Assembly (NCBI GenBank): GCA_021791995.1
Contig: JAJYVN010000158.1
Span: 1 to 7,001, forward strand
Length of the DNA stretch: 7,001 nt
Reading direction: 5' to 3'
Source: Bacillota bacterium
Lineage (GTDB): Bacteria; Bacillota; Sulfobacillia; RBS10-35; JAJYVN01
Numbering within the stretch: the first letter of the stretch is position 1; each line of letters begins with the position of its first letter. Positions 5,688-7,001 of this stretch are shown piece by piece. The position numbers and the translations under genes are program-made. The notes beneath the pieces were generated by a model. The model did not search any database, was not told the DNA's origin, and saw nothing but the letters and a program-made list of their open reading frames with translations.

Positions 5688-6773
5688 ATGAACAACGGCG
5701 GGGCGCTGGTGCACGATGAGTGGGCGTATGTTACACGCTTGCTGCCAGTGGACCTTGAGGAGACCGCCCGTGCCTACGGGGCGATCCAGCGGCGTCGCCA
5801 GATCACGTCGGCCTCGGCGCTCCTCCGGTTGGTGCTCGGGTATGCACTATGCGACTGGTCGCTGCCGATCACGGCCGCGTCCGCTGAACTGATGGGGTTG
5901 GGGAAGATGTCGCATGTTGCGGTGCTGAAACGCTTGCGCCGGGCCGGTCCCTGGCTCGGTCGCCTAGTGGCGCAGTGGTTGCAGGATCGGGGCCTGGTGC
6001 GAAATCTGCCTGCGGCCCGGCTGCGCTTGGTGGACGCCACGACGATCAGTCGGCCGGGTAGCACGGGGGCCGACTGGCGCGTGCACGCCAGCTATGACGC
6101 TGGCACCGGATGCTTTGACCATCTGGAGCTTACAGATGCGCACGGCGGGGAATCATTGCAGCGTTTCCCTCTGCAGCCTGACGACGTGCTGCTGGCCGAC
6201 AGGGGCTACGCACACACGGAGGCCCTTGTCGGCATCGCCGTGGCGGGGAGCCGGTTCGTAGTTCGGTTTCCCTGGGCGACCTTGCCCCTCCATGGCGCAG
6301 ACGGTGCGGCATGGGACTTGATGGCCTTCTTGCGAGAGCTTCCGGACGCCCAAGCAGATGCGCGGGAGGCTTATCTGGCTGGGCCAGGGGCAGTTCAAGT
6401 GCGGGTGGTCGCCGTGCGCAAGTCTCCCGAGGCTACGGCGGCAGCACGTCAGAAGATATTGCGCACCGCGAGCCGCAAGGGCAAGCAGGTCAACCCCCTG
6501 ACGCTTGAATACGCCGCTTACGTATTCGTCGTCACCAACTTGACGGCAGAAATCGCTTCGCCAGCAGAGGTGCTTGAACTCTATCGGCTGAGATGGCAGA
6601 TCGAAATGGCCTTCAAGAGACTAAAGAGCATTCTCCAACTCGATGCACTGCGTGCCAAAGACCCCGAGTTAGCGAAGACCTATCTCTTCGGAAAACTGCT
6701 CGGAGCCCTCATCGTGGATGAACTGACCGTACGGGCCCAGGCTTTTTCCCCCTGGGGCTTCCGTTTATCGTAA
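5688..6773 (+). CDS. IS4-family transposase (DDE, YREK signature), C-terminus lost by frameshift
   Basis: This 361-residue open frame encodes the IS transposase, which cuts and joins the IS ends. Catalytic D116 (V-D-A-T-T-I), D171 (A-D-R-G-Y) and E306 are present, and the IS4 signature Y-(2)-R-(3)-E-(6)-K is exact: Y299, R302, E306, K313. The frame ends in F-S-P-W-G-F-R-L-S then TAA at 6771-6773. The family's remaining C-terminal helices continue in the +1 frame to a TAA at 6967-6969. Dropping one base near 6771 would give one 426-residue protein, a normal family length. The start ATG 5688 has no good ribosome site. A weak promoter-like pair (TTGTGG 5653-5658, 17 bases, TATCGT 5676-5681) could start transcription at the ATG itself. 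All catalytic residues precede the shift, so partial activity cannot be ruled out. Confidence 0.88.
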   Translation: MNNGGALVHDEWAYVTRLLPVDLEETARAYGAIQRRRQITSASALLRLVLGYALCDWSLPITAASAELMGLGKMSHVAVLKRLRRAGPWLGRLVAQWLQDRGLVRNLPAARLRLVDATTISRPGSTGADWRVHASYDAGTGCFDHLELTDAHGGESLQRFPLQPDDVLLADRGYAHTEALVGIAVAGSRFVVRFPWATLPLHGADGAAWDLMAFLRELPDAQADAREAYLAGPGAVQVRVVAVRKSPEATAAARQKILRTASRKGKQVNPLTLEYAAYVFVVTNLTAEIASPAEVLELYRLRWQIEMAFKRLKSILQLDALRAKDPELAKTYLFGKLLGALIVDELTVRAQAFSPWGFRLS

Positions 6774-6969
6774 CCGGTCTCTGAGCCTATGGAGCCTCCA
6801 TGCCCTCTGGCACGAGGGCTTGTGCAACGCCATCCGTGGGCCCGTCAGCCTCCAGGCCATCACCGATGGCCTGCCCGGCCTTGCCCGCCATGTCTACCGC
6901 CCCCTCCGACAGCGAAAGGACCAGCGCCAGCAAGCCCACGTTGCTGCCTGCACACTGGTCCTTCGCTAA
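6772..6969 (+). pseudogene. Frameshifted C-terminal remnant of the IS transposase
   Basis: In the +1 frame relative to the main transposase frame, about 65 codons run from N-R-S-L-S-L-W-S-L-H through G-P-V-S-L-Q-A-I to R-Q-Q-A-H-V-A-A-C-T-L-V-L-R and a TAA that overlaps the right inverted repeat. The composition, the R-P-L-R-Q-R-K-D-Q-R basic tail and the stop placement inside the repeat match the usual end of IS4-family transposases. There is no start codon with a ribosome site, so it would be translated only by frameshifting. A single-base insertion or sequencing error is the simplest explanation. Confidence 0.72.
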
Positions 6970-6985
6970 GTTACAGCCTATGGGG
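6966..6985 (-). repeat. Right terminal inverted repeat of the IS
   Basis: Bases 6966-6982 (CTAAGTTACAGCCTATG) are the exact reverse complement of 5633-5649, with three more matching G residues. The transposase's second-frame stop TAA (6967-6969) lies inside it. Only 16 bases of flank remain to the window end. Confidence 0.9.
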
Positions 6986-7001
6986 GGATGCCCCTCCCGC
7001 C

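Larger units (their letters stand above)
5633..6982 (+). mobile_element. IS4-family insertion sequence, about 1350 bp
   Basis: The element is bounded by perfect 17-bp terminal inverted repeats and carries one transposase gene in the usual orientation. Both ends are flanked by C4 (left) and G4 (right), so the matching ends can be drawn as 20 bp (5630-5649 and 6966-6985). The CAT-type tips with AACTTAG inside recall IS231-like members of the IS4 family, but I do not assign a subgroup. No direct target duplication of 4 to 12 bp is visible for any end choice. It interrupts a solute-binding-protein gene. The transposase frame is broken near its 3' end, so this copy may be immobile unless helped in trans. 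Confidence 0.85.

Noticed and set aside
6130..6398. Short minus-strand frames within the transposase gene
   Set aside because: They are antisense shadows of a gene whose catalytic motifs are all in the plus frame, and they show no ribosome sites or domains.
1..7001. CRISPR array, tRNA or rRNA genes
   Set aside because: No regularly spaced direct repeats and no tRNA or rRNA signature sequences were seen on either strand.

Overview
The window is GC-rich accessory-looking DNA from a bacterium that makes Tat-type lipoproteins. Both solute-binding proteins have a twin-arginine signal ending in a lipobox (LSAC). That fits a monoderm or Terrabacteria-type lineage such as Chloroflexota or a high-GC Firmicute, but the sequence alone does not fix the phylum. 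No RNA gene or housekeeping gene is present to anchor taxonomy.

Layout. Positions 1 to about 410 are non-coding, densely structured, and resemble domain I and the following 5' part of a bacterial group II intron, without the reverse transcriptase and domain V that should follow. A D-2-hydroxyacid dehydrogenase-like gene (387-1370, +) begins directly at the edge of that region. Its catalytic Arg position is Gly and its catalytic Glu position is Asp. A 166-base convergent gap with two hairpins separates it from a solute-binding lipoprotein gene on the minus strand (1537-2811). A 100-base divergent intergenic region then leads to a large O-antigen ligase/polymerase-family membrane protein (2912-4960, +) with a helical-repeat-like C-terminal domain. 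After a 122-base spacer, a second solute-binding lipoprotein gene (from 5083, +) is cut off after about 183 native codons by an IS4-family insertion sequence (about 5633-6982) with perfect 17-bp terminal inverted repeats. The IS transposase carries the full DDE and YREK signature, but its last ~66 codons are in another frame.

How the parts relate. The two binding proteins should each feed an ABC importer, probably for sugars or oligosaccharides, but no permease or ATPase gene is in the window. The ligase-family protein suggests surface polysaccharide or glycan assembly. Degeneration is the main theme: a probable intron fragment, a dehydrogenase with altered catalytic residues, a binding-protein gene split by an IS without visible target duplication, and a frameshifted transposase. 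I found no convincing new multi-gene system. The items most worth a second look are the intron-like fragment abutting the dehydrogenase, the active-site substitutions, and the frameshifted IS.
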